From Chrysaora quinquecirrha (taxonomy: Eukaryota; Cnidaria; Scyphozoa; Semaeostomeae; Pelagiidae), in assembly GCA_014526335.1 (NCBI GenBank), contig JACTAT010000010.1, positions 4,318,913 through 4,382,912 of the forward strand: 64,000 nt of DNA, written 5' to 3'. The translations under genes and the position numbers were made by a program. Each line of letters opens with the position of its first letter. Within the stretch, counting starts at the first letter, position 1. Of this stretch, positions 27,468-37,560 are shown one piece after another. Under the pieces are notes generated by a model, which worked only from the letters and a program-made list of their open reading frames with translations, was not told where the DNA came from and did not search any database.

Positions 27468-29460
27468 AGTAAGAGTAGGATGTGGTTAAGAAAACATTAT
27501 ATTGTAGTCAACTTTCGCTGATTTGTGACAGGCAGCGAAACGGTTGAAAAATGCAAAGAAATCTGGTTGGAAGGTATTCCAAACCAACTGATAAAATGGA
27601 CATGACTGTATCTGATATACGATCTAACCACAGTTGGTTACCATGAAAGTCTATCTTATTTATTATGTACGCATTTCATCACATTAGGTTTCAAATGCTT
27701 TGTGGTATAATCGATATATGTTCTCTTTTAGCGAGACTTATTTCCTTGTCGTAGTTATGCTATTGAATTGAATTGCTGAATGCTGTGTATACGATTTTAG
27801 AAGCATTACGCGACAATGACGACAAAATTCTCAAGTGAAAAAAGGCGTCGAGAGTAGTACTGTAAAAGGATCTGGGGACTAATTATTTTCCCGCGTCTTG
27901 CTGTTTTTGCATTAACGCCATCTAAAATTTTTCACGTTTCTGAGATCAGTGTTTTGTAAAACTCCAAAGTTTTTAATGACTGTTGAAGCTGCAAAAGTAA
28001 CCATATATTCAAAATCTGCTAAAACTTTTCACTTTTGTATTTCGCCTTGAGTCGTTTTTTGAACATCCAGCAACTCAGTTCGATAGCAATGATTACGGCT
28101 CGTGTAATTAGTCGAATTTTTATCTTTAGGCCCAAAATGGTACGATACGAGTGCAGTTTAGCGACAGCAGCAAAACAAGATTACCTTAGGCCCTAACTCT
28201 AACCTTAATCTGAAAACCAAACCAACATTCACCTTTTAACGTAATCTTAACCGTTTGAAATCCCATTCTAAACATAACTCTGGTTCCTCTGGGATCGACG
28301 CCTTCTAGCCATATAATTAAGTTTTGCATACAGTAGCCGTACAATCTCAAAACTCTCTGACCTTACATAAGCTTAATTAGAATCTATTCCGTACCTTCAA
28401 GGCTGTTTGATGTGCTAGAATAACCCCGTTTATGTAACGGTGACTCCCCATTACGGGGGGGGGTAAGAACATCCCATACCTCTAATACCTCAATTTCCTA
28501 TGTGTCATGTCTATGGTAACTGCTTCATCGTTCAAAAAAATATTTTTGGAGCTTAAACTATACCGAGTTTGTTGCAATTTCAAGGCTTTTATTGATACGA
28601 GACCATTGGAAAGCAGTTTTGCGAACTCATTTTAAGCTGAATCTAAAAGTATTTCTTTTCGCTATCTTTAAGTGATTTTCGATACCAACACTCGTGGACA
28701 AAATAATTGGAAAAAGGCCTTTGTTCAAAAAACGCGGCCTATTTTAGCGATTTTCTACTTTGACAACCCAAAACAGCCCCTTTATCTCCAAAACAACATT
28801 TGGTAGTAAAGCAGCGCAACTTTTATTCGAAACAATATTGTAACGGAGGAGAAGGGGGAATCCATAGTTAATAGGAAAAATATTAATGTTGCTCCAATAT
28901 ATTTTATCCAAGAATGTAAAATGCTCCCAACCAACCGTGATTTACCCACTGTTACCCCCCGTAGTTTGCCCCTTAGTGACTCCTCGTGGGAAAAGTCGCC
29001 CTTGCAATGAAATTACTTTGTCACCGTAAACTAGCCAGTCTGATCTCTAGAAGTCTCGTTCGCGCTTTTCTGTCGATTTTTATGTTAATCATAAAGAGGG
29101 ACACGTTTCCCTGGTTTTTAAGCTTTAAAAGAATTAAAATTGCATTTGAAAAGTTATTGCTTAGTTCTGAAACATGCTTGTTCACGGCCGAATTTTGTCT
29201 TGATATATTATATTGATAAATAAACGTAAAAATAACAAAATTGCCAGATTCAAATGCGTATATTTTGTGGGTTTTTTCTGCATTAGTCTGCGCTGTGATC
29301 AACCTAATCCTGCAGTGCGAAATTAGTATCCTTGCTTTTGCTTGCGTACACGCAGAAATAGCGCGCTTTCTCGAGTAAAAGGTATTATTTCGGCAGGTTT
29401 CACAACCACAGTTATTCAGAAATATTAAGCCAGGCTTATGTGGACATTGCGCACAGTACC
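27468..29460. other. Calcineurin 3' flank, no further gene recognised
   Basis: No exon was recognised. It contains fragments of the CGTAGTTAT repeat (27750-27800; reversed at about 28070-28110) and an unclassified G/C-run segment (28420-28985), the latter beginning around ccccgtttatgtaacggtga and ending around cactgttaccccccgtagtt. Confidence 0.5.
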
Positions 29461-29842
29461 CTAAGGTGCCAAATAAACGTCCCCTCGTTTATTAATTTTG
29501 AGTTTTCCCCATCCCCCGGACCTTATTAGGACCCCCCCGTTTATTAATTTTGGAAGAAAAAATGTTTAGAAGAAAGAATTTCACTTCTGAAAGGAGTAAA
29601 CTACGCTTCATTTCATAAACCTTATTTTTGATGAAATACGTACTTAGTACAAAAGTTTACACTAAGTAGTGTAATCATAGGTAGTGTAGTGTAGTATAGA
29701 AATATTATAGTGTCCTAGGTAGTGTAGTGTATAAAAATTCCCCATCCACTCGTTTATTAAAACCCCCCCGTTTATTGACATTTTCAAATAGTTCCCACCC
29801 ACCCCCCATTTATTAAGACCCCCCGTTTATTGGGCACCTTAG
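29461..29842. mobile_element. MITE, CTTAGGTGCC family, copy 2 (CTAAGGTGCC ends)
   Basis: Left end ctaaggtgccaaataaacg, right end cgtttattgggcaccttag; these are inverted repeats with one base difference. Internal accccccgtttatta blocks are arranged inward. A short gtagtgtagtgta simple repeat lies near 29675-29735. Confidence 0.8.
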
Positions 29843-29846
29843 TGTA

Positions 29847-30140
29847 AGAACTAGTTGCTTACTGCTAATCGACAAGTTCTTCTAAATAATTTATTGCAAC
29901 TAACCTATCAACATAAGCTTTCTGGCAACTACTTAGCAACTAGTCCGTTTTTGACGGCAGCTACAGTAGTCGGTGCACAGTTGTAGAAAGTTGGGCATTT
30001 CCTACTTCTACAATAAGTTGAAAACCAATTCCCATCGGTCGCAGACGACCTGAGCGCTCTTGCGACCGCGATTAACTGCTCATGGCAGTTATAACTTTTT
30101 GGCGTTATTAGTTGTATGGTACCGTAGGTAGGTTGATATA
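29847..30140. repeat. Dispersed repeat, second copy of the family at 1.3 kb
   Basis: Matches 1325-1550 in the same orientation, e.g. gacctgagcgctcttgcgac and gcaactagtccgtttttgac. It directly abuts the end of the MITE at 29842. Confidence 0.65.
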
Positions 30141-30149
30141 AACCTGACT

Positions 30150-30404
30150 GCCTGGCTATACTAGGTGATATGGCACGCGCGACATGACATGTTCCCTGGA
30201 TGTCTTGCAGTTTTGCCAGTTAGGAAACTTTGGAGCAAGCGACAAATTTGTAGCGAGAGACATGCAAATGTTTCTGGGACACATTAGAATTGTTTCTTCG
30301 AGTCAAGGGACGTGTTGCTGGCTTGTCACTCGCACGGTTAGCCACTCTTGGAGACACGCCGAATACAGTGTCGCATGGGACATGTCTCCTAGTTTAGCCA
30401 CGCC
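30150..30404. mobile_element. Palindromic MITE, GGCTAAACTAGGAGA family, copy 2
   Basis: Begins ctggctatactaggtgatat and ends acatgtctcctagtttagcc. The interior matches 16275-16539 in inverted orientation (gagacacgccgaatac.gtg). Confidence 0.6.
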
Positions 30405-30538
30405 ACAGCTCTAAGGAACGTGCGCGGCTTTGGCAGACATGGACCGCAGTGTGAGGGTAGCTCAAGCGAGATAGAGTTCAGTTTTGACGAACGACCAACT
30501 CTCATTTCGTTTGGAGCAACATTGGAAGTGTTTATACT

Positions 30539-30865
30539 CTTAGGTGCCTTATTGCCGTCCCCCCCCGCTAATTAATTTTTGAAAGTTTTTCCAACCCCCC
30601 CGCTCTTATTAGGACCCCCCCGCTTATTAAATTTTTCAACTTCGCGTAAGTGACGCGTATTGAAAATTCATATCAGAGTATTCAAAATCACAAAATCAAT
30701 AGATACCAGTCTTGCATAGACAAAATAAGATAAAAATTGAGTCTGGGGAAGGAGAACAACTTTGAACAAAAATCGAACCCCCGCTAATTGGGACCCCCGG
30801 CAATTAATTTTCAACAAAAATCCAACCCCCGCTAATTGGGACCCCCTGGCAATTAGGCACCTAAG
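30539..30865. mobile_element. MITE, CTTAGGTGCC family, copy 3
   Basis: Ends cttaggtgccttattgccg and ctggcaattaggcacctaag are near-perfect inverted repeats. The interior has a duplicated aaaatc.aacccccgctaatt segment. It lies 25 bases outside the left end of the two-gene transposon and is a separate insertion. Confidence 0.85.
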
Positions 30866-30979
30866 AGCATTGCAATCTTTCTTGCCTCCCAATACACCTT
30901 TCCCGAATTAAAATTGACTCGTTTTCCATCAATCTGAAAGCGAGGCCAAGCTTGATAAAAACATTTTGCTACGTAAACA

Positions 30980-32628
30980 ATGGATGCCGGTAATAGTTCT
31001 GTGATCTCTATTCCTTCTGAAAATAACGAAGAAACCGTAGTAGCTTCATCAAAAAATGGCGAGGAGACTTCTTGGGGAAAGAGTTTAAAGGAAATGCCGC
31101 TTTTTTCTATCAAAGAGATTGAAATTCATCGTCAATCGAGTGGTAAAAGGAACGCCATCAACAAAACTCTTGACCGTGGCAGAAAATTCAAGGAAGAAAG
31201 GTATCTGTCTGCTGATAACGTTTTCACTCGTATCGCTGATAATTGTTTTAATGTAAAGGCGAAATGTAAGGCTACATGAAGAAAGAAATTCGTGAAGTTG
31301 AAGTTTCACTGAACCGAGAAACTGCCCTCGTTGTTTTTGCGAAGTGTTCTTGTCCTGCTGGAAAGAGCGGGTATTGCAACCACGTCATGGCCTTACTATT
31401 TGAATTGGCTGATTATTCCCTGAATGAGTTTGAAAATGTTCCAGAGGAGGTTGCTTGTACTAGCAAGAGTAGACAGTGAGGAATTCCTGGGCAAAGTGGC
31501 CTCTCCAAGAAGCCAGCCATGGCAAGGACGGTTAAGAAGCTTGGGGATAAGAGAGGCATATCATGCACACTATATGACGCAAGAATGAACGAGAGCAGGT
31601 CTGATATAAAAATTAGAACTTTGGAGCTGCAAGCTAAACTTCAAGAAGATGATGAAAGAATAGGCTTTGCCCATTGTATAGACATGTCCCTCACTGAAAC
31701 AACAAGTACAAAGTTTGGAGAGTTTCCTGTTGGATCAACCTTGTCCCATCAGTTATCACCTTTAGGATCATCAAACATAAATGTTTTAACAAATATATCT
31801 GCAATAGACAACTGTAATTATACAGCTCATCAATTTACTTCTTTACCCTTAAGTTTTATCCCACAAGATCATGTAGCTGTCCCAACTGAATGGGGTCTAC
31901 TTGAAAAGAGGTGGAATATTTTGAAACAATTAGAGTTTCTGAAGCAGATTCCTTTCAAATTGAGAAAGAAACTATTTTGCAAAGTAGGTGTGTAAAATGG
32001 CATGATATTCGCAAACAACGCATAACATCAAGCAATGCCCACAAAGTCTTGATTCGCAAGCGAAACTTTCAATCACTTGCAAATCAGATCTTAAATCCAA
32101 AGTTAGAAAGTGAGCTTCCAAGTAACAAAGGATGCCTTCAAACATGGCAGAACGTATGAACCTGTTGCCAGAAAGCAGTATGAGGAATACCTCAAGTACA
32201 ACCTTAAGCATGATGCATCTGTTCGTGAAACAGGTATTGTCATACAACCCAATTTCTTCTGGCTGGCTGCTAGTCCGGATGGCCTTGTCACTGACAAAAC
32301 AGAAGATGCAACTGGGCTTTTAGAAATTAAATGTCCAAAATCGAGGAAGAACAGCTCCCCAGATGAATTGATCAATGATGATAAATTTTATGTTTCTTTG
32401 GTAGATGGTAAACCAGAGCTCAAAAAAGATCATCTAAATGGTTACTATTCACAGATCCAAATGGCAATGGGGTTATCTGGTGCTCCCTTTTGTGATTTCA
32501 TTGTGTATACATTCAAAGGCTTAATTATTACAAGAACCCCTTTCAATAATGTATATTTCATAAATCTTATTCAAAAGCTTAACAATTTTTATAAAAAATA
32601 CTTGCTGCCAAAGGTAATAATTAACTAG
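30980..32628 (+). pseudogene. SWIM zinc finger / YqaJ-type nuclease of the transposon, broken
   Basis: Accessory nuclease of the ISL2EU-type element; its exact role in transposition is not established. The start ATG is at 30980. Visible parts are an acidic N-terminus; a SWIM-type finger CSCPAGKSGYCNHVMALL (CxC...CxH) near 31348-31400; a linker; and a YqaJ/lambda-exonuclease-like domain with GRTYEPVARKQYEEY, SPDGLV, LEIKCPKS (ExK) and YYSQIQMAMG in 32130-32470, the conserved acidic, ExK and QxQ motifs in order. The frame breaks four times: a 1-base slip near 31273, an in-frame TGA at 31477 where relatives have Trp, a slip near 31905-31915 and a slip near 32100-32115. The last ORF ends at TAA before 32629. 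Splicing could in principle bypass some breaks, but no intron-like spacers are seen, so decay is the better reading. Confidence 0.82.
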
Positions 32629-32760
32629 AATCAGGTAGAATTTAAAGGTAACAAATTGTGTAATGTTATATTATATATTATTTTATATTAGTAAGTTGGA
32701 GAGCAACACTGCATATGTGTTTGACTTGTGCTGTTCATTTCATAGCTTGAAATAAAAATC

Positions 32761-34373
32761 CTAATTTTGTGTGTCTGTTTGTATTAATGGAGGCATAAAG
32801 TTACACAGTAGACAGCAGACTGTCCAAATTTGATTTACTGAGCCATGTAAAACAAGGGGTATCTCATTTCTGATAAGCCTGAATTTTTTCACACGCTGTA
32901 TTGCTCTCTCCACATGAATGCGAACAGATGCAATAGTCTGACTTTCAATGACTTCTTCTTTTGAGAGTTGGTCTCTTCCTCCAAGAAAAGCAGGGATATT
33001 TAAGTTCACCTTGAAAGGTTTCAAATCATCAGCTATAGTGAAACCTCTGTCTGCCATAAGACTGTCACCTTCATCCCAAAGAGCACTATTAAGAATTCCA
33101 CTTCGCTGAACAATTTCCCTGTCAGAAATGGAGCCATCAAAGAGTTGACCAACAAATGTGATAGCCCCAGAAGGAGCAATGCCAATTAATGCCTTGTATG
33201 TTACATGATGCTTGTATGAAGAATACAGACTGCTTTGAATACTGAGAGATGATGGTCTTTGACAAAATAGCTCAGTGCAGTCTATTATACACCGTGTTGA
33301 TGGGTATGTCTTTCTGAAAGTTTCAGGCATTGATTTTTGGATCTGTTCTTTTGATGGCCAAATAGGAATACTGCCAAGAGAGAAATAAAGTTTATCCAAG
33401 ATATGAGATACCGTGAAACAGTAGAATTTGGCAACTGGAACAACCAAGACATATGGGACAATGTGAAACCATTCTTGAGCCAAGTCAGACACATGACTAG
33501 TTGATCCAATGGTTCAGTTTTGGGTTTTGGACCACGCTTCTTTCCTGATAATGAATCACTTGCTGGGTTGCCGTCAGTTGTTGCTTGTTTTGCTGTTTCA
33601 TAAAATTTGATGTTATTGCAGTTTTCTCCAGGTTTTAAAAAAGTAAATAAATTATGAAATCCTTGTACTTCAAGGCCAGTCGCTTTTAAAAATAGTTCAG
33701 GACAGCTGGAAATATTCCTGAAGTTGTAAATATAATTCTTCTTGAATGACTCTAATTCTTCTTTAACATAAATATTATCCCTTTGTAAGTCGTGTAGCTC
33801 TTCTTCCAATAAACGTTTCTCTTTTCTTAAATTTTTAATCTCTTTTCTGTAATCGGCACACGTTGAACAGCCAGGAACATTGTCAGCCTCCGGAAATCCC
33901 ACCTCAATTGCTTCAGGTGTAGTGCCTTGTTCGTCATCTGATGACTCACTGGAAATGGGCCAACTTTGCAAATTTCTGCGATCGAGCGGGGCTTTGCGTG
34001 TCTTGACCACTCTCGTTTTGAATTTAAAAATGGTTGGAACCGTACCAGGTAACAAAGACTTCTTTCCATAACCAGAAGAAACTTTGATTTCACTAATTTT
34101 AAAATGAAATTCACAAATCACAGTGGAACTAGTCACTTTGAATGAATCAGCACCCCCACTTCTCCTGAATTGTTTGATAGTATTCATCCATTTCTTTCTA
34201 AGCTCATCATCTTTCGGGAATCTGAAAAAACCAATGCCCGACTTCTGTTTATCTTGGTTATACGTTGCGTTTTCGCAGAGAGGAATACAACAATACACTC
34301 CTGAGCCATCACCATCAAGCTCGACAGGGCGACGTTGCGATGTACCAGGATAAACGTTTGAATCTTCAGCCAT
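32761..34373 (-). pseudogene. THAP-domain DDE transposase (DDE_Tnp_4) of the transposon, frameshifted
   Basis: Transposase of the ISL2EU-type element, reading leftward from ATG at 34373. Residues ~27-120 form a THAP zinc finger: CCIPLC, then GIGFFRFPKD, Trp in KKWMNTI, CEFHF and the closing GTVPTIF. A coiled coil follows (about 170-215, KEIKNLRKEKRLLEEELHD), then the HTH_Tnp_4 helix-turn-helix (MSWLFQLPNSTVSRYLISWI). The DDE_Tnp_4 catalytic part is in another frame: DCTELF (first D), LMADRGF (second D), HVERAIQRVKKFRL (E). A single frameshift near 33390 separates the two halves, so the upstream frame runs into unrelated residues and stops at 33285. The domains are otherwise intact, suggesting fairly recent inactivation. 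The 3' end lies about 130 bases from the convergent nuclease gene. Confidence 0.87.
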
Positions 34374-34761
34374 AACTTCTGTTGTCAGATGTGTGAAACC
34401 AAAAATTGTCAATATATCTTCATGTATCGAGATAATACTATTTTACGGGTAATTTGTCAAAACTTGAAAGAATTTACACAAGTAGGCCTACTCCAAGCAA
34501 CGATGCACACAATCTAATATATTTTGCGGAAGCTTGAAAACTTATCAAGCTTGCCCTCGATTTCATGCGGTGGCTAAACGAGGCAATTGAAATTCGGGAA
34601 AAGTGTATTGTTATTTCTTCGTTATTGCCATTAATCTAAGAGCTAAAGGCTACTATAAGATAGCTAGACTAAATTTTGATGAATCAAATACTCCACAAGT
34701 AAGCTCGTATTCAAAAACAAAATAAAATCCAATGAGAAGAGCATGCTTTCTTGCAGGAAAT

Positions 34762-35516
34762 ATGGCACGCGGCCAGCAAAAGATCCAATCTCAACAAAAG
34801 AATGCAGAGAAGAAGGCAAAAGCCAAAAAGGGTACCAGTCAGCTGAGGGCAGCAAATGCTGCATTAATTTACAGTTGCACCGTTTGTAAGGTAAATGGTC
34901 ATTCAGTGTGCGGTGTATGATAAGGAGAAGACATGCAAATATGGGGGCCTGTCAAATTTACGGAACTTTGTCCTGATATTTTACAGGTTTTTGCCCAAAT
35001 AAAGCTGTTTTTTGATGATATGTCAAAGTTAGGTTCTGCACACTGCAGCCCCCCAACCCCCCCCCCCCCCTCCTATGCCTAGGAGAATAGCTATTTAAAG
35101 AGGAATTGCCCATTGTTAAATTATTGCCCCAAGAAAGTAGCTGAAAATTAGGCATTCCCAAGAGGCCAATATTTCCAATAATCACAGGAAAATGTTTAAT
35201 TTTGTGCCATTTTCAAAGGAAAACACAAATTTCCAATACAACTTGAGAATATAGGTGTTTGAGCCTCTGTTTGCAGAGTATGGCAGTTTTCAATGAGATC
35301 TCATGTGTGGATTAAACCCCCAAATGGTAATGGTTTAAACCCCCTATCAAATACCCCATAATTTCAACCTCTGTCCCAAAAAACAATTTGCTCCACCCAG
35401 TACATTCATAACAGTATCATTGTCTTTTCTAGTCACAAATGCCAGATCCAAAGACATACAAACAGCATTTCGAAAGCAAGCATCCAAAAGCTGAATTGCC
35501 TCCTGAACTCAAATAA
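34762..35516 (+). CDS. ZNF706: Zinc finger protein 706 homologue (small C2H2/SERF-like protein), complete
   Basis: Small conserved protein of 70 residues. Exons are 34762-34890 (43 codons) and 35433-35516 (27 codons plus TAA). The N-terminus MARGQQKIQSQQKNAEKKA matches vertebrate ZNF706 almost exactly and resembles the basic SERF/4F5 region. The finger is built across the intron: CTVCK in exon 1 and HFESKH in exon 2, giving C-x2-C ... H-x4-H. The tail PKAELPPEL is also family-typical. An acceptor-like ttgcag ends 5 bases before the ATG, so a 5'-UTR intron is likely; the right end of the transposon lies only about 150 bases upstream, perhaps inside that intron. A polyadenylation signal AATAAA is at 35697-35702. 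Vertebrate ZNF706 is known as a translational/transcriptional repressor in stem cells; the role here is inferred. Confidence 0.94.
34891..35432. other. ZNF706 intron
   Basis: 542-base intron with GT/AG ends. It contains a C-run segment (ccccccaacccccccccccc near 35050) inside a G/C-rich repeat remnant. Nothing else is recognised. Confidence 0.85.
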
Positions 35517-35696
35517 ACAGACACAAGACAGATTTAGTAAAAAGAGCATAAGATAAAAAAATCAAAGATGTGAGATCTTTTTTTTTACAGTATGTCTCAT
35601 TTTTACTCCATTCCATTCATGGTCTATAGGGCGATTCCTTTAACTCTGATATGTATTATGTTGTAAAGAACTACTCTGGGATGCTTGTTTTGGTTA

Positions 35697-35702
35697 AATA
35701 AA
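35697..35702 (+). terminator. Polyadenylation signal of ZNF706
   Basis: Canonical AATAAA about 180 bases after the ZNF706 stop codon, followed by a T-rich stretch. It also lies upstream of the acetyltransferase ORF, so the two genes are probably separate transcripts. Confidence 0.55.
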
Positions 35703-35942
35703 TTTCATTATTTTGCTTTTTTAAATATCTCAAATGTACTAAAAAACACAAAAAGTAGAAAATTGAGAAAAGAACAAAATAATGAATAATCTCATTACGA
35801 GGATGTCAGTTACTCGATCGAGGCTATTTAATAATGGTCATGTCTTATGGCTTAATTTTTGCTTTCTATCGACTGGTGCTCTGTAAATTTCAAATGGTTC
35901 TATCTTATTTGTTCCAAAAATAATTTTTTTCCGTATTCTGTA

Positions 35943-36509
35943 ATGGATTCAAAGATTTTAATAAATTGCGGTCTCGAGAAAACAACGTTCATGAAAAAAT
36001 GGGAGCTTGATTACAGCGAAGAGTTGTTTCTTCTTATACAAAAAGACAAAAAACACCTCGGAGAGTTTCTTGATTTTATTGAGCGCACGAACGAAATCAA
36101 GGACACGAGATGTTTCATCGAAGGAAGTATAAGTGACTTTGCGAATGGTAAAAAATATGAGTATGGAATTTTTACGGAAGTTAGTGGAGGGAATTTGAAG
36201 TTAATAGGTGCTGTCGGGATTGTAAATATTACTGAAAAAGATGAGGAAAAAACAGCAGAAATTGGATACTGGCTATCGAGTGACATGCAGGGAAAAGGTG
36301 TGATGATTAATGGTGTAAAAATTCTGCTACAAGTTGCTCATGCAAGACTCAAAATTCGTCGATTTATTTTGAAAATTATTGGTGATAACACAAAGAGCAC
36401 ATCATTGGCTAAAAAAATTGGGTTTGTTGAAGTGGGATCGTGCCAGCCCCAGATTGTGATACGTGGTGTTTCATTTATACCGACAGAATATGAACTTAAA
36501 CTTTGTTGA
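35943..36509 (+). CDS. GNAT N-acetyltransferase, RimJ/RimL type, intronless
   Basis: Single uninterrupted ORF of 188 residues from ATG 35943 (an in-frame upstream extension to 35859 lacks a better start context). GNAT features: strand-forming GNLKLIGAVGIVNI, then EIGYWLSSDMQGKGVM, whose QGKGVM is the acetyl-CoA pyrophosphate loop (Q/R-x-x-G-x-G/A), and the C-terminal NTKSTSLAKKIGFVEVG, the usual N-x-x-S-x-x-L-A-x-K-x-GF motif of RimJ/RimL enzymes, which acetylate protein N-termini or amines. The substrate here is unknown. It is one of the few genes in the window without introns, and the family is mainly bacterial, so a retrocopy or an old horizontal transfer is possible. Base composition does not obviously differ from neighbours. 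Nothing in the frame is broken. Confidence 0.85.
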   Translation: MDSKILINCGLEKTTFMKKWELDYSEELFLLIQKDKKHLGEFLDFIERTNEIKDTRCFIEGSISDFANGKKYEYGIFTEVSGGNLKLIGAVGIVNITEKDEEKTAEIGYWLSSDMQGKGVMINGVKILLQVAHARLKIRRFILKIIGDNTKSTSLAKKIGFVEVGSCQPQIVIRGVSFIPTEYELKLC

Positions 36510-36616
36510 ACATTTTTGTCAGTTAAGTTAAATCATTGACTATGGTTAAATGAAAGAGAGCATTATATTGGAAAATTGGTTTATTATCAGCAGCTAACTT
36601 GCATCCGCTTACATCC

Positions 36617-37007
36617 AAAATATACACGTTTTTTTATAAGGAACACCTTTATAAGGAACTCCAGGCTGAAAATTCCCAAAAAATTAAGGAACTTTAAGGA
36701 ACTGTCGAGGCTCGGATGAAAAACTAAGAGACTCTTTTTTAAAGAACAAGACGGTTTGTACGAAGAAGGAACAGAAGTACAATATATTTCCCGTCTTTCT
36801 TCCCCAAAAGGCTCCGTTTATACTTAAAGTTAGAAATGAAGAATAGTTTATACAAATTTGCTGTAAAAATTAGTATTTATACATATCCCACGACAAGGAA
36901 CAGTATAAGGTCTATAAGGAACTTTCAGCCTCATTTTCTTTAAAAATTACGGGACTCTAGCCTCAACTCAGACAAAAGGTTCCTTATAAAAAAAAAACGT
37001 GTATTTT
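36617..37007. mobile_element. Palindromic MITE, ATACACGTTTTTTTATAAGGAAC ends
   Basis: Left atatacacgtttttttataa then ggaac; right ggttccttataaaaaaaaaa then cgtgtat. These are inverted repeats of about 25 bases. The interior has repeated aaggaact words. A related end is seen at about 7772-7800 and at 38790-38825. Confidence 0.75.
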
Positions 37008-37084
37008 AAGTAGACATGTGCCAGGCTAATGTCGACCTAGGATCTACGAAACGATAGAACTGACGCCAATTAGTTGTAACTGTT

Positions 37085-37560
37085 AGCTTATGTCAGAACT
37101 TACAGGATATAGTTGATCGCGGTTACAGGAGCGCTCAAGTCGATTATAACTGTCAGCTAATCGGCAGAGGTAACTGAAATTTGACTCTTTAGAAAAAATG
37201 TACGAGATTTCAACCAGGCAAAAGGATTTCCAAGGGATTTTTGTGAAAACAATAGGTGAAGGGGATATGGTGTTTAGTGTCAGTCGCTAGTTTCGTAGTA
37301 GAAGATTAACTAATCGAGACCTCAAACCTGGCTGTGAGCTACAGTGGCTGGGGCTTGACTCGAATCCTGACTACAATGAGCTCCTGACACTACAAATCAG
37401 CTGGATTACACCAAGACGCCACAGTATCTGGGATTTTGAAGGAACTTTGCGTCAACTAGTTGCCGTCAAAAAGGAATTAGTTGCCGGAGCGCTTATATAA
37501 GTCAGTATACAAGTCAGTTGTGATCATAAGCTCCAAATTATCGCTAACAAGCAGTCAGCA
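37085..37560. repeat. Dispersed repeat, third copy (inverted), split by a SINE
   Basis: Reverse-oriented relative of 1325-1550 and 29847-30140: gagcgctcaagtcgatt on the left and tagttgccgtcaaaaaggaa, gcagtcagcaaatggg on the right, with SINE-A copy 4 (37256-37430) inserted in the middle. Confidence 0.65.
37256..37430 (-). repeat. tRNA-derived SINE, family A, copy 4
   Basis: Matches the other family-A copies over its full length (cagtcgctag, taactaatcgagacctc, ccaagacgccacag). Its B-box is altered (gactcgaatcc). It is nested in the dispersed repeat listed at 37085-37560. Confidence 0.75.

Larger units (their letters stand above)
30891..34609. mobile_element. Two-gene DNA transposon of ISL2EU (IS4EU) type
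   Basis: The element is bounded by inverted ends of exactly 68 bases: 30891-30958 (aatacacctttcccgaatta ... caagcttgataa) and the reverse complement of 34542-34609 (aatacacttttcccgaattt ... caagcttgataa). About 54 of 68 positions agree by eye. Between them are two convergent genes: a SWIM zinc finger plus YqaJ nuclease on + and a THAP plus DDE_Tnp_4 transposase on -. That pair is the known hallmark of the ISL2EU superfamily. The outermost bases are palindromic (AATACAC/GTGTATT), so a 2-bp AT or TA target duplication, as expected for this group, cannot be separated from the terminal repeat. Both genes carry frameshifts, so this copy is not autonomous now. Confidence 0.85.

Noticed and set aside
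28180..28260. Telomere-like ccctaactctaacctta words
   Set aside because: Only isolated, non-tandem words; not a telomeric or interstitial telomere array.
34123..34353. 76-codon plus-strand ORF
   Set aside because: Antisense shadow of the THAP domain of the transposase.
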